DNA from: Flavobacterium defluvii | Lineage (GTDB): Bacteria > Bacteroidota > Bacteroidia > Flavobacteriales > Flavobacteriaceae | DNA length: 64,000 nt | Direction: 5' to 3' | Assembly (NCBI RefSeq): GCF_900129555.1 | Contig: NZ_FQWC01000013.1 | Location: 25,811-89,810 of the forward strand | Shown: piece after piece, positions 33,912 to 43,170 of the stretch | Layout of the letters: each line of letters opens with the position of its first letter | Numbering within the stretch: position 1 is the first letter of the stretch | Translations under genes and position numbers: made by a program | The notes under the pieces: generated by a model | The model's database searches: none | Seen by the model: only the letters and a program-made list of their open reading frames with translations | What the model was told of the DNA's origin: nothing

Positions 33912-34712
33912 TTAATCTTCGGTTATTGTCTCAGTTTTGTGTAAAAACTTTTTATTTAGATTCTTAAAAAGATTATTAAAGCTAAGTGTAAGTGATGCAG
34001 CGTTTATGATTTTATTTTCATTATCTCTCGGAAGATATTCGTTTGCATATGTGATTTCGATTTGAATATCATCAGAAAACAAATAACCTGCACCTATATT
34101 TACTCTGTTTCTGTCAAAAAAGCTTAGTCCTGTGACTTTTGTTCCTGATTTAAAAAATACTTCATCAGAAACTACTCCGTATATTACCCCAGATCTGAGT
34201 ACTTTGCTGTTGATAGGTTGTAAATATTTTATCTGCTGACGATAACGAATTACATTTTCATAATTATCATCTTCGTTCTTCATCTGCCGAAGTTCAGCTC
34301 TTAGTCTCGTACTTAATGTATATCCTGTTTTGTGAAAATAATAAATAGCTTGTAATGCAAACCTCCATTCTGGTGATTCAAACTGACCAATTTCGGGAAC
34401 ATCTTTATTATTAAAATAAGCAATGAATGATGATAGTTTCCAGCGGGGAGTTAGATAATAGTGCCCCCACGCTCTAAAAGATCTTTGTGTATTTTGTTCA
34501 AATATATTAGCAGACGATTCAGTACTGCTGTAGTTTGTTCCTAAATTTAATTCAGTTGACCATTTTTTGTTTATAGTCCGATTAAATTGAATTTCTCCCC
34601 AAAATTGATTGTAATGTGTAGTTTGGCAATAGCCAATACTTGTAAACAAAATCGCTACAAGTATTAGATTTGCTTTTTTTTGTAGTAAGATATGATTAGG
34701 TTTTAAAGACAT
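33912..34712 (-). CDS. DUF2490 outer-membrane protein
   Basis: 266 residues. A hydrophobic leader (about 13-29, ending YCQ) is followed by QFWGEIQFNRTINKKWSTELNLG, the DUF2490 start. Alternating amphipathic strands follow, such as RAWGHYYLTPRWKLSSF and YRQQIKYLQPI, as in an outer-membrane barrel. The first 12 residues before the hydrophobic core are long for a signal peptide, but there is no better internal start. Function of DUF2490 is unknown. Confidence 0.85.
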   Translation of the reverse strand: MSLKPNHILLQKKANLILVAILFTSIGYCQTTHYNQFWGEIQFNRTINKKWSTELNLGTNYSSTESSANIFEQNTQRSFRAWGHYYLTPRWKLSSFIAYFNNKDVPEIGQFESPEWRFALQAIYYFHKTGYTLSTRLRAELRQMKNEDDNYENVIRYRQQIKYLQPINSKVLRSGVIYGVVSDEVFFKSGTKVTGLSFFDRNRVNIGAGYLFSDDIQIEITYANEYLPRDNENKIINAASLTLSFNNLFKNLNKKFLHKTETITED

Positions 34713-34754
34713 AAAAATTAGTTATTTATTTGTCAATCCTAATTCGTGTGTTAT

Positions 34755-35489
34755 TTAATTTCGCTGGCGAACAGCTTCATATAAAAACGCACCACAAGCA
34801 ACAGATACGTTAAGAGATCCTATTGAACCAAACATTGGTAATTTTGCTTTTTCATCTACGATTTTAAGAACAGAAGGGTTGATACCTCTATCTTCAGATC
34901 CCATAATAATTGCTAAAGGCTCATTTAAAGTTAAATCGTAAATATTTTGATCTGTTTTTTCAGTAGCTGCTACTGTTTTTATTCCAGAGCCTTGTAGGTA
35001 GAATATTGCGTCTTTGATATGCTCGACTTTGCAAATAGGAACATTAAATACTGCACCGGCAGAAGTTTTTACGGTGTCACCATTGACAGGAGCAGAACCT
35101 GCTTTTTGTATAATGATTCCATTAACTCCGGTACATTCAGCAGTTCGTATTATCGCACCAAAATTTCTTGCATCGGAAATTTGATCTAATATTAAAAATA
35201 ATGGTTTTGATCCGGAAGCAAGAGTTGATTCAACTAAATGTTCAATATCAATAAATCCAATTGGTGAAATTGTTGCAACGGCACCTTGGTGATTATTTGG
35301 TGTTAATCTGTTTAATTTTTCGACAGGTACATAAGAGAAATTAATGTTGGCACGTTTCATTACCTTCATTAAGTCTTTCATTAATTCTCCGGAAATTTCT
35401 TTTTGTATAAATACTTTGTCAACTTCCTGACCCGCTTGTATTGCTTCTATAATGGCTCTAATACCAAATATTTGATGTTCTTTTTCCAT
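34755..35489 (-). CDS. rlmB: 23S rRNA (guanosine-2'-O)-methyltransferase RlmB
   Basis: 244 residues, SpoU/TrmD-fold (SPOUT) enzyme. An N-terminal L30e-like substrate-binding region (1-80) precedes the knot: DQISDARNFGAIIRTAE (about 100-116), IIMGSEDRGINPSVLKI near residue 190, and IGSLNVSVACGAFLYEAVRQ at the C-terminus. E. coli RlmB methylates G2251 in the peptidyl-transferase loop. A different target within the SpoU family is possible. Its promoter ends four bases before the start. Confidence 0.93.
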   Translation of the reverse strand: MEKEHQIFGIRAIIEAIQAGQEVDKVFIQKEISGELMKDLMKVMKRANINFSYVPVEKLNRLTPNNHQGAVATISPIGFIDIEHLVESTLASGSKPLFLILDQISDARNFGAIIRTAECTGVNGIIIQKAGSAPVNGDTVKTSAGAVFNVPICKVEHIKDAIFYLQGSGIKTVAATEKTDQNIYDLTLNEPLAIIMGSEDRGINPSVLKIVDEKAKLPMFGSIGSLNVSVACGAFLYEAVRQRN

Positions 35490-35493
35490 AGCG

Positions 35494-35501
35494 CAAATAT
35501 A
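35494..35501 (-). promoter_or_regulatory. -7 element of rlmB, possibly leaderless
   Basis: The minus strand reads TATATTTG, an exact TAnnTTTG match, ending four bases before the start codon at 35489. The spacing equals that in front of the UbiA-like and GbsR genes. No clear -33 TTG was found. Confidence 0.5.
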
Positions 35502-35526
35502 GGTATAATGTTTATATAAAAAAAAA

Positions 35527-35548
35527 CCACTCCGAATGAACGGAGTGG
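35527..35548 (-). terminator. Terminator of the susD-like gene
   Basis: CCACTCCG (35527-35534) pairs with CGGAGTGG (35541-35548) with a 6-base loop. On the minus strand it is followed by a long run of T (the A run at 35512-35526). It lies about 28 bases past the stop of the gene ending at 35576. Confidence 0.9.
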
Positions 35549-35575
35549 CTTTTAGTATTTAATTTTAGAATAAAA

Positions 35576-37045
35576 TTATTGTTTATCCCAGAAAATTTTA
35601 GTAGTAACATTATTGTTACCTAATTTAGCTACTGCAGCTTGTAAATTAGTAGCATTAAGAGTTTGCTCTCTGTTAGGGTAAGAATAACGTTTTGGAACTT
35701 CAGTGATATCACCATAAGTTACAGCAGGTACTTGTAAAGCAGGGTAGTCTAGTCTTCTGTAAGAAGTCCAAGCTTCAAATCCTCTGTTGAATAAAGCGAT
35801 CCATGATTGTTCTCCGATTTTTTGTTTCCAAGTTCCTGTTGCAGTAGCATAAGCTACATCAGGTCTTAATAAGTACGTAGCGATATCAGCAGGTGCTACA
35901 CCCCAATCTAACATAGAAGCTGTAATAGCTGCATTGTAGTGAGAAGCTGCAGTACCACCAACAGCAATACCTCTTTCAGCTGCCTCAGCTAATAAAAACT
36001 CTACTTCTGAGTATGTAAATAATACACCTGGATATGTTGGGTCTTTAATTGTTTCTGTTAAGTGAGAGAATGCATCGTAAGTATTAATTGCTCCGTACAC
36101 TCCACCTTTGTATAAACCTGAACCAGCTGGGTATTCAGTAAAATATTGAGGTCTTCTTGGGTCACTAAGAGCATTTAATTTGTTTACAAATGTGTCTGCT
36201 GGAATAAAGTCATTACGGCCAGATGCAACTAAATCAACATATAACGGGTTAGCATTTGGTTGAGTTGAAGCATAAACCATATAAGTACCATCAGCTCTTG
36301 AAGTGATAATGCCATCAGCAATTGCTGCTAAAGCTTGAGTTGAAGCATAAGCAGCATCAACATCATGCATATTGATTGCCATTCTTAAACGTAGTGAATT
36401 TGCAAATTTAGCCCATTTTGCTACGTCTCCATGGTAAATCAAATCAGCATCACCAAAACTATCTTCACTTGCGTCTAAAGCATTTGATGCTGTTGTTAAT
36501 TTAGAGATAAGATCTCTGTAAATTGTTTGAGCATCATCATATTTAGGTAGTGGATGGTTTAAGATATCCAAAGCTTCTGAATAAGGAACATCTCCAAATG
36601 TATCAACTAAAATTCCATAAGTATATGCAGTTAGGATATCAATTACAGCAATTTTATTGTTGATAACAACTAAACCTTCTGGTGCACCAGTATACGAAGC
36701 TTTAGAATCAACTAAAATTTGTCTAGCTTCTTTGTAATCTTTTAGTACATCACGGTAATATGTAGTCCAGTGAGTATCAGGAATTGTACGTCCTGTTAAA
36801 TCGTACTGACTTTCTTGTGGATATTGAACTTCTGTCCATTGTTGAGCAAATAATCTGAAAACGTTAAAGTTAACAGAAGTGCTTGTTACTTGGTCTACCA
36901 TCGCATGTTCAGCATTAGTAAATAAGTATTCAGGCTGAGTGTAAGTAGGACGTTTAGTGTCCGTGTTTAATCCAGTGATATCATCAGTACATGATGTAGC
37001 AAACAAGGATAAAAGCGGTATTAATATAAGCAGTCTATTTTTCAT
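35576..37045 (-). CDS. SusD/RagB-family outer-membrane lipoprotein
   Basis: 489 residues, with a lipoprotein signal (lipobox FATSC, Cys about 19). The mature part has SusD-like TPR helices and family motifs such as RLFAQQWTEVQYPQ, YRDVLKDYKEARQIL, AYTYGILVDTFGDVPYSEAL, RMAINM and YPGVLFTYSEVEFLLAEAAERG, with GEQSWIALFNRGFEAWTSYRRL near residue 410. It is the surface-exposed binding partner of a SusC channel; its gene follows the SusC gene by three bases. No glycosidase, sulfatase, peptidase or regulator gene is next to the pair, so the ligand is unknown. Confidence 0.92.
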   Translation of the reverse strand: MKNRLLILIPLLSLFATSCTDDITGLNTDTKRPTYTQPEYLFTNAEHAMVDQVTSTSVNFNVFRLFAQQWTEVQYPQESQYDLTGRTIPDTHWTTYYRDVLKDYKEARQILVDSKASYTGAPEGLVVINNKIAVIDILTAYTYGILVDTFGDVPYSEALDILNHPLPKYDDAQTIYRDLISKLTTASNALDASEDSFGDADLIYHGDVAKWAKFANSLRLRMAINMHDVDAAYASTQALAAIADGIITSRADGTYMVYASTQPNANPLYVDLVASGRNDFIPADTFVNKLNALSDPRRPQYFTEYPAGSGLYKGGVYGAINTYDAFSHLTETIKDPTYPGVLFTYSEVEFLLAEAAERGIAVGGTAASHYNAAITASMLDWGVAPADIATYLLRPDVAYATATGTWKQKIGEQSWIALFNRGFEAWTSYRRLDYPALQVPAVTYGDITEVPKRYSYPNREQTLNATNLQAAVAKLGNNNVTTKIFWDKQ

Positions 37046-37048
37046 AGC

Positions 37049-40000
37049 TTAGAATTTTATTGTTAAGTTGCAACCAATGTTTCTAGTGGTTGGAAGAGAT
37101 CCGATAGATAAACCTGCAGATCCAATATTAGATCCTAAACCACTTTCTGGGTCAGCATCTGGAAGGTTCTTGTCGATTATCCATAAGTTAGATCCAATAA
37201 GTGAGATTTTTGCATCTACCAATTTGATTTTTTGTACTAATGAAGTTGGTAATGTATAAGTAATGTTAACCTCTCTTAATTTGATGAAACCAGCATCATA
37301 AACATATTGACTTCTTGGTCCGTTAGAATAAGCATTTGTGATAGCTCCACCAGTTGAATAAGCAGTTCTTGTAGTGTTTGGAGTACCGTCAGCATAAACT
37401 CCTGGGTTGATTATACCACCACCAGTAGCAACTGAATTTCTTTTTGGATTTCCAAGATCGTTTAAACCTGCTGTTTCGTCAGTTAAACCTGTTCCAACTC
37501 CATACCATTGGTCAGTAGAGAAGATATCTCCTCCTTTTTTCATGTCAATTAAGAAGCTGAAAGAAAGACTTTTGTATGAGAATTTGTTACGGATACCACC
37601 AATCCAATCTGGGTTGATATCTCCAATGATATTGTTTGTAGATGTATTGATTACATATCTTCCTGTTGTTGGGTTAACAATTTTTTGACCATCAGCAGTA
37701 TATGTATAATCTGTTCCTTTTAGAACTCCGAAAGGTTTTCCAACAACAGCATTTAAAGTAACACCTCCAGGGTATGAACCTCCAATTAATAAGTTTTGAA
37801 CACCATCAGCTAAAGCGATTACTTTGTTTTCGTTTTTAGACCAGTTAACTGTAATATCCCAAGCAAAATCATTTGTTTTGATAGGAGTTGCATTAAATTG
37901 CACCTCGATACCTTTATTTTGGATAGTTGCAGCATTTACGTAACGAGTTGAGTATCCAGTTGAAGTTGAATAAGGAACTGGAATAGCCTCTCCGTCATTA
38001 GTATTTTTGTATAAACTCACGTCAAAACCAACTCTTCTGTTCAAGAATTGCATCTCAAGACCAATCTCTTCAGTTTCAGTTTTGATAGGTTTTAAGTTAG
38101 GATTGTTTTTTGTAGAGTTAACAGAATATTGTTGTTGTCCATTGAAAGAGTTGATTTTAGTATAAGTGTCAACTAAAGCCAATGTTGGAGTTCCAAGTGG
38201 GCTCTCAGAATAACCTCCTCTAATTTTACCAAAAGTTAACCAGCTTGCATCAACTGCTTTTGTGAAAACCCAGCTACCAGAAATCGAGTTACTGAACAAT
38301 GAGTTATCACCTTGTGGTAATTGAGAGAATGCATCTCTTCTTGATGTAGCATCAATAAAGAATTGATCTAAGTAACCTAACGAAACAGAAGCAAAGTAAC
38401 TGTTTACTCCAGTTTTAGTTTCTCTTTCATAAGGGAATGGGCTTCCAGATACAGAGTTGTCTAAGCTGTAAAGACCTGGTACAATAAGTCCTCCTTCAGT
38501 AGAAGCAGTAATTTGATTGAAGTAATTTCTTCTTACAGTTCCTCCTAATACTCCAGTTAAACTAAAGTTTTCACCAAAGTTATGTTTGAAGTTAAGTAAT
38601 AAATCGTAGTTCTGCTCAGAGAAGTTACCATTATATCTTTGGTATCCTGAAGTTTCAGTGAAAGCATTGATACCGAAAGTTTTTCCAACAGAACCTACAG
38701 CTAATCTTTCTTCACGAAGCTCAGCATATGTATCTGTAGATATTTTTGCTGTTGCAGATAACCAGTCAGCAATTTTATAAGTTAAGTTAGCATAACCTAC
38801 AAAACGGTTTCTGCTGTCATTTTGATAGTTTTTGTAACGATCAAAATAAGGGTTGTTCCAGTAAGCAGGGAATCCATTAGAAGCAGATGTTCTGTTCCAA
38901 GTGATGTTTTGTCCTCCTGAAGCATTGTAAGCTTGCTCTAATTGTTTCAAGTCTACGTTAGTTTGCCACCATTGACGGAATCCAGAAACTAAGTTGTCAC
39001 TGTATCCAGTCATGTTTCTACCAACTGTAGCTTGATTTGAGAAGTTAGCAAAAGTACTCAAAGATAATCTGTCAGTAAATTGGTGATTCAATTTTAAACT
39101 GAAGTTATTTTTGTTTATTTCACTATTTGGCATAACACCAGTTTGTTTAGTGTTAGTGTAATTGAACACAACATTCGTTTTATCATTACCATCTTCGAAT
39201 GAGATAGTATTTACTAATGATAAAGAATTTTTGAAGAATGAAGTTGGATCATTTTTAGCTCCAACCCAAGCAGTTTTTTTTCCGTAATTGTTGTTTCCTG
39301 GATATGCAGAGAAAGCATCCCATTGGTAAACATTTAATGATGGGTCAAAAGCAGCTCCTACAGAAGCATCATCTCCCATGTATACAACTCTATCGTTTAC
39401 ACCATCACCATCAATATCTTGTGTAGTGTCAAAAGAAGCACCGTATCCAGCTCCATATTGTTTTTGATATTTAGTAAAAGTACTTTTGTCAATTACTCCA
39501 GTAACAACTTCAGATGAAACAGTAATACCTAAACCTCTTTTTGCTTTACCTTTTTTAGTAGTAATCATTAAAACCCCATTTCCAGCAAGATATCCGTATA
39601 ATGCAGATGCAGCAGCACCTTTTAATACGTTCACACTTTCGATATCCTCAGGATTGATGTCCATACCATTATTTCCGTAGTCATAACCTTGAGCACCTCT
39701 AGATTGAGCTACTGTACCATCGTTAGTATTGTTAGCATTGTTAATTGGCATACCGTCAATTACAATAAGCATCTCATTACTTTGATTGATCGCTTTAACC
39801 CCACGAGAGATAGCACTTGTAGAACCACCAAAGTTAGTATTTCTTCTTACGTTAACTCCGGCAACTTTACCAGAAAGTTCGTTTAAGAAGTTACCACTTG
39901 CAGTACCATTTCTTAAATCTCCCCCTTTAACCTCTTGTGTTGCATAACCAAGAGATTTTTTCTCTCTTTTAACACCTAAAGCTGTTGTTACAACAACGCT

Positions 40001-40306
40001 TTCAAGTTCTTGTGCATCTCCAGCTAATTTTACGTTAACTGTTGATGAAGTTGCAGCTATCTCTTGAGTTTTCATCCCAATGTAGCTAAATACCAAAATT
40101 TGGCTTGATGAAGCTTTGATAGAATATTTACCATCAAAATCGGTTTGTGTTCCGGATTTAGTTCCTTTGACTATTACACTAACACCTGGAAGAGGCATTC
40201 CTGCATTGTCAGAAACTGTTCCCGAAACAGCTCTTTCTTGCGCAAAAGAAAGTTGCGCAACTAGTACTAATAAAAGTACTAAGAATCCATTGAACTTTAG
40301 TTTCAT
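37049..40306 (-). CDS. SusC/RagA-family TonB-linked outer-membrane channel
   Basis: 1085 residues. A signal peptide (1-22) leads into a carboxypeptidase D-like regulatory domain (about 25-100; AVSGTVSDNAGMPLPGVSV, with KGTKSGTQTDFDGKYSI), then the plug (about 115-230; KVAGVNVRRN, VIDGMPIN, ESVNVLKGAAASALYG), then a large barrel ending in NIGCNLTIKF. It imports a ligand captured by the SusD-like lipoprotein encoded directly downstream. It makes a pair without local enzymes, an arrangement seen for peptide or generic nutrient uptake in Bacteroidetes. No anti-sigma or HTCS gene is adjacent. Confidence 0.95.
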   Translation of the reverse strand: MKLKFNGFLVLLLVLVAQLSFAQERAVSGTVSDNAGMPLPGVSVIVKGTKSGTQTDFDGKYSIKASSSQILVFSYIGMKTQEIAATSSTVNVKLAGDAQELESVVVTTALGVKREKKSLGYATQEVKGGDLRNGTASGNFLNELSGKVAGVNVRRNTNFGGSTSAISRGVKAINQSNEMLIVIDGMPINNANNTNDGTVAQSRGAQGYDYGNNGMDINPEDIESVNVLKGAAASALYGYLAGNGVLMITTKKGKAKRGLGITVSSEVVTGVIDKSTFTKYQKQYGAGYGASFDTTQDIDGDGVNDRVVYMGDDASVGAAFDPSLNVYQWDAFSAYPGNNNYGKKTAWVGAKNDPTSFFKNSLSLVNTISFEDGNDKTNVVFNYTNTKQTGVMPNSEINKNNFSLKLNHQFTDRLSLSTFANFSNQATVGRNMTGYSDNLVSGFRQWWQTNVDLKQLEQAYNASGGQNITWNRTSASNGFPAYWNNPYFDRYKNYQNDSRNRFVGYANLTYKIADWLSATAKISTDTYAELREERLAVGSVGKTFGINAFTETSGYQRYNGNFSEQNYDLLLNFKHNFGENFSLTGVLGGTVRRNYFNQITASTEGGLIVPGLYSLDNSVSGSPFPYERETKTGVNSYFASVSLGYLDQFFIDATSRRDAFSQLPQGDNSLFSNSISGSWVFTKAVDASWLTFGKIRGGYSESPLGTPTLALVDTYTKINSFNGQQQYSVNSTKNNPNLKPIKTETEEIGLEMQFLNRRVGFDVSLYKNTNDGEAIPVPYSTSTGYSTRYVNAATIQNKGIEVQFNATPIKTNDFAWDITVNWSKNENKVIALADGVQNLLIGGSYPGGVTLNAVVGKPFGVLKGTDYTYTADGQKIVNPTTGRYVINTSTNNIIGDINPDWIGGIRNKFSYKSLSFSFLIDMKKGGDIFSTDQWYGVGTGLTDETAGLNDLGNPKRNSVATGGGIINPGVYADGTPNTTRTAYSTGGAITNAYSNGPRSQYVYDAGFIKLREVNITYTLPTSLVQKIKLVDAKISLIGSNLWIIDKNLPDADPESGLGSNIGSAGLSIGSLPTTRNIGCNLTIKF

Positions 40307-40390
40307 TTTTAAATATTTTGAATTAGTATCGCAAAACTCTTAATAATTTGTTAACTTTCCTAGTAAAATATTTTTTTTTTTCGTTAAAGG

Positions 40391-42094
40391 TCAAAATTTA
40401 ACATTATAACATATGTTTATGATAGTGTTATATAATTGTAATTCCTGTGTTTTGTTGGCTCCATTTGTAAGGTTAATATTTATTAATCCGTTTGGAGTTA
40501 GTATTGATGCTCCAATTCCAATTCCTATTAATTTTTTTATTCGGTTTGGATTCGAAACACTTGTCAGGTCTTGATATATTCCATAGTCAAGTATTGAATT
40601 GATATAAAGATTTGATGAAACTACATATCGATACTCTGTAAGAATGCTGGATGTAAAATTTGCCTGAAGGCTGTTTTCTAAAAAGCCTCTTATTGACTTA
40701 AATCCTCCGAAACGAAATAATTCGTTCGAGATGTAATTTTTGCTATGCAAATAAAAATTTTGTGAATTTATGTTAATGTAATTTTTAGTGTTGAGTTCAA
40801 AATTGTAGCCTGCGTTTAGATTTACATAAAATTGCTTGCTTGATCCGGCTGTTTCTAAATCGTTATTGGTGTCTCTTTTTCCGAAACCAATTAATGAGTT
40901 TAAGAAAGCTTTTTTTTGCATTAAGGTGTTGTTGTAATCTAATTTTTTGTACTCATAAGTAGAGGTTAAATATGAATTGTTGAAATCGCTTATTATGCTA
41001 TTGTTTGTGTTTTGAATGTCACTAGACTCTGTAGCTTGATATCCTAAATATATTTTAGAATTGTAATTTATATAATAACCAAGATCAATAGCGGTTTTTG
41101 TATTTTGAAATGTACTGTCTTGTTTGAAGATATTTAGTTGAGCTTTTATTCCGAGAGAAGTTTTAAAGATGTATGGAATTTCGAGTCTCGTGTTAAAAGT
41201 TTTTTGTTGATTTCCATCGCTTTTCCAATATAATGAAAATTGTTCTCCGGCATGAATCGTATTGATTAAAAGAATGTCTAAATATCCATTTAGTGTTACT
41301 TTTTTGTTTTCGTCGTTTGAAAACCCAATATAGCCGTCAAACGTATTTGCTTTTCTTTTTTCTATATACGTATAAATTTTAGTTGAATTTTTTGTGAAAA
41401 GAATTTCTGGATATTTTGTTTGAGAAACAAATTCAAAACTATTTATGTCTTCATAAAGTTGTTTAGTTACTTCTTGATTGAATGTTTTGTTTATATATTT
41501 TTTATTGAGTTGTTTCAGGTGTCCTTCAGGGAAAAAATCCCTGTGATTGTTATTTGTGTAATTAAGAATAATTGAATTTACGCTTCTTTTTTTTTCAGAT
41601 TCAAAATTTAAGTCGGCATAAATTATCGAATCCTTTCTTTGGATATTTTTAAGCTTGATCTTACTGAAGGCAAAACCTGCTTTTTCGGTGCTAAGTGTTT
41701 TTTGCGTTAAATAGTTTTCAATTTCGTTATATGCTAGAATTAAAGTGTCATTTTGTTCTTTTTCTGATTTAAAAAAATCATTTTTTATACCTATATATAT
41801 ATGTATATATTTTACCCTCTTTTTTAGATCAAAAACAGATAGATAAGTACTGTCGTTTATTTGTTTGGTTTCTAGTATTTTATTGTCCAAAAAACCTTTT
41901 TTTGAAAGTTGAATTGAGGTGCTTTTGATTTCGTTAAAAAGTGACTTTATATTAGAGTGAGAGGATTTGTAATTTAGAGAGTCAATAATTTTGGTTTGTT
42001 GAATATTTAATCCGTTTATTTTTAAATAAAAATTTTGGCCATAAGCTGAAAAGCTTAGTAGAAGAAAAAACAATGCTTGTAAAAACTGTTTCAA
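40391..42094 (-). CDS. Omp85/BamA-like or TpsB-like outer-membrane protein
   Basis: 567 residues with a signal peptide (about 1-19, ending AYG). The N-terminal third (about 20-215) has strand-helix alternation consistent with POTRA-like modules, and the rest is a barrel. FRFGGFKSIRGF near residue 450 is the Omp85 loop-6 signature with the conserved Arg. Glycine and aromatic-rich strands follow to the C-terminal CYNVKF. The size fits small Omp85 members (TamA or two-partner-secretion transporters) better than BamA, which is usually longer. No exported partner gene is next to it, so the substrate is unknown. Confidence 0.82.
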   Translation of the reverse strand: MKQFLQALFFLLLSFSAYGQNFYLKINGLNIQQTKIIDSLNYKSSHSNIKSLFNEIKSTSIQLSKKGFLDNKILETKQINDSTYLSVFDLKKRVKYIHIYIGIKNDFFKSEKEQNDTLILAYNEIENYLTQKTLSTEKAGFAFSKIKLKNIQRKDSIIYADLNFESEKKRSVNSIILNYTNNNHRDFFPEGHLKQLNKKYINKTFNQEVTKQLYEDINSFEFVSQTKYPEILFTKNSTKIYTYIEKRKANTFDGYIGFSNDENKKVTLNGYLDILLINTIHAGEQFSLYWKSDGNQQKTFNTRLEIPYIFKTSLGIKAQLNIFKQDSTFQNTKTAIDLGYYINYNSKIYLGYQATESSDIQNTNNSIISDFNNSYLTSTYEYKKLDYNNTLMQKKAFLNSLIGFGKRDTNNDLETAGSSKQFYVNLNAGYNFELNTKNYININSQNFYLHSKNYISNELFRFGGFKSIRGFLENSLQANFTSSILTEYRYVVSSNLYINSILDYGIYQDLTSVSNPNRIKKLIGIGIGASILTPNGLININLTNGANKTQELQLYNTIINICYNVKF

Positions 42095-42192
42095 TTGAAG
42101 AATTTTATCTAATTAAACGTAATGCAAATATCTATTGTTTGTTTGTAAAAACATACAATTAAATAATCTTGTTGAAAATTAATAGATTAACG

Positions 42193-42223
42193 TTTGTATA
42201 CTGAAATTTATTTTATACATTTG
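42193..42223 (+). promoter_or_regulatory. str-operon promoter (rpsL)
   Basis: TTTG (42193-42196), a 19-base spacer and TACATTTG (42216-42223) are an excellent match to the Bacteroidetes consensus. Transcription should start near 42228, at the foot of a CCCG/CGGG hairpin (42228-42242). Confidence 0.85.
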
Positions 42224-42227
42224 CAAC

Positions 42228-42242
42228 CCCGTAAAAAGCGGG
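42228..42242 (+). other. 5'-terminal hairpin of the str-operon mRNA
   Basis: CCCG (42228-42231) pairs with CGGG (42239-42242) around a 7-base loop, right at the predicted transcript start. The rest of the 48-base leader is A/T-rich and contains the 15-base palindrome 42246-42260 (TTAATAT-C-ATATTAA). A small hairpin at the very 5' end could stabilise the mRNA. Confidence 0.4.
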
Positions 42243-42275
42243 AATTTAATATCATATTAATTTTTAGTATTAATT

Positions 42276-42659
42276 ATGCCAACAATTCAACAATTAGTAA
42301 GAACAGGAAGAACTCAGATAACTAAGAAGAGTAAATCGGTTGCTTTAGATTCTTGTCCTCAAAGAAGAGGGGTTTGTACGCGTGTTTACACTACTACACC
42401 AAAAAAACCAAACTCTGCAATGCGTAAAGTTGCGCGTGTACGTTTGACAAATGGTAATGAGGTGAATGCTTACATTCCTGGAGAAGGACACAATCTACAA
42501 GAGCACTCGATAGTATTAGTTAGAGGCGGAAGGGTAAAAGATTTACCAGGTGTTAGATATCATATCGTTCGTGGAGCGCTTGATACGTCAGGTGTTGCAG
42601 GAAGAACGCAAAGAAGATCTAAGTACGGTGCTAAACGCCCAAAAGAAGCAAAAAAGTAA
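42276..42659 (+). CDS. rpsL: 30S ribosomal protein S12
   Basis: 127 residues, full length. The decoding-site loops TTPKKPNSAMRKVARV (about 40-55) and VKDLPGVRYHIVRG (about 88-101) contain the Lys residues whose changes give streptomycin resistance in other bacteria; here both are the wild-type Lys. First gene of the str operon, with a strong promoter. Confidence 0.99.
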   Translation: MPTIQQLVRTGRTQITKKSKSVALDSCPQRRGVCTRVYTTTPKKPNSAMRKVARVRLTNGNEVNAYIPGEGHNLQEHSIVLVRGGRVKDLPGVRYHIVRGALDTSGVAGRTQRRSKYGAKRPKEAKK

Positions 42660-42683
42660 TTTAAAAACTTTTAAGAAAAAGAC

Positions 42684-43160
42684 ATGAGAAAAAGAGCGGC
42701 AAAGAAAAGACCACTTTTACCGGATCCAAGGTTTAACGACCAATTGGTAACGCGTTTTGTGAACAACTTAATGTGGGATGGTAAGAAATCTACAGCTTTT
42801 AAAGTATTTTATGATGCAATTGATATCATTGAATCTAAAAAGCAGGATTCAGAGAAAACTTCATTAGAAATTTGGAAAGATGCGTTAACTAATGTTATGC
42901 CTCACGTTGAAGTACGTAGTCGTAGAGTTGGTGGAGCTACATTCCAAATCCCAATGCAGATTCGTCCAGACAGAAAAATTTCTATGGCAATGAAGTGGTT
43001 AATACTTTATGCAAGAAGAAGAAATGAAAAATCTATGGCACAACGTTTAGCGTCAGAGTGTTTAGCTGCTGCTAAAGAAGAAGGTGCTGCGGTTAAAAAA
43101 AGAATGGATACTCACAAAATGGCAGAAGCTAATAAGGCATTCTCTCACTTTAGATTTTAA
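42684..43160 (+). CDS. rpsG: 30S ribosomal protein S7
   Basis: 158 residues. Binds the 3' major domain of 16S rRNA and contacts the E-site. Typical segments are MRKRAAKKRPLLPDPRF, RFVNNLMWDGKKSTAF and VGGATFQIPMQIRPDRK. Second gene of the str operon, 24 bases behind rpsL. Confidence 0.99.
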   Translation: MRKRAAKKRPLLPDPRFNDQLVTRFVNNLMWDGKKSTAFKVFYDAIDIIESKKQDSEKTSLEIWKDALTNVMPHVEVRSRRVGGATFQIPMQIRPDRKISMAMKWLILYARRRNEKSMAQRLASECLAAAKEEGAAVKKRMDTHKMAEANKAFSHFRF

Positions 43161-43170
43161 TTCGTAAGAA

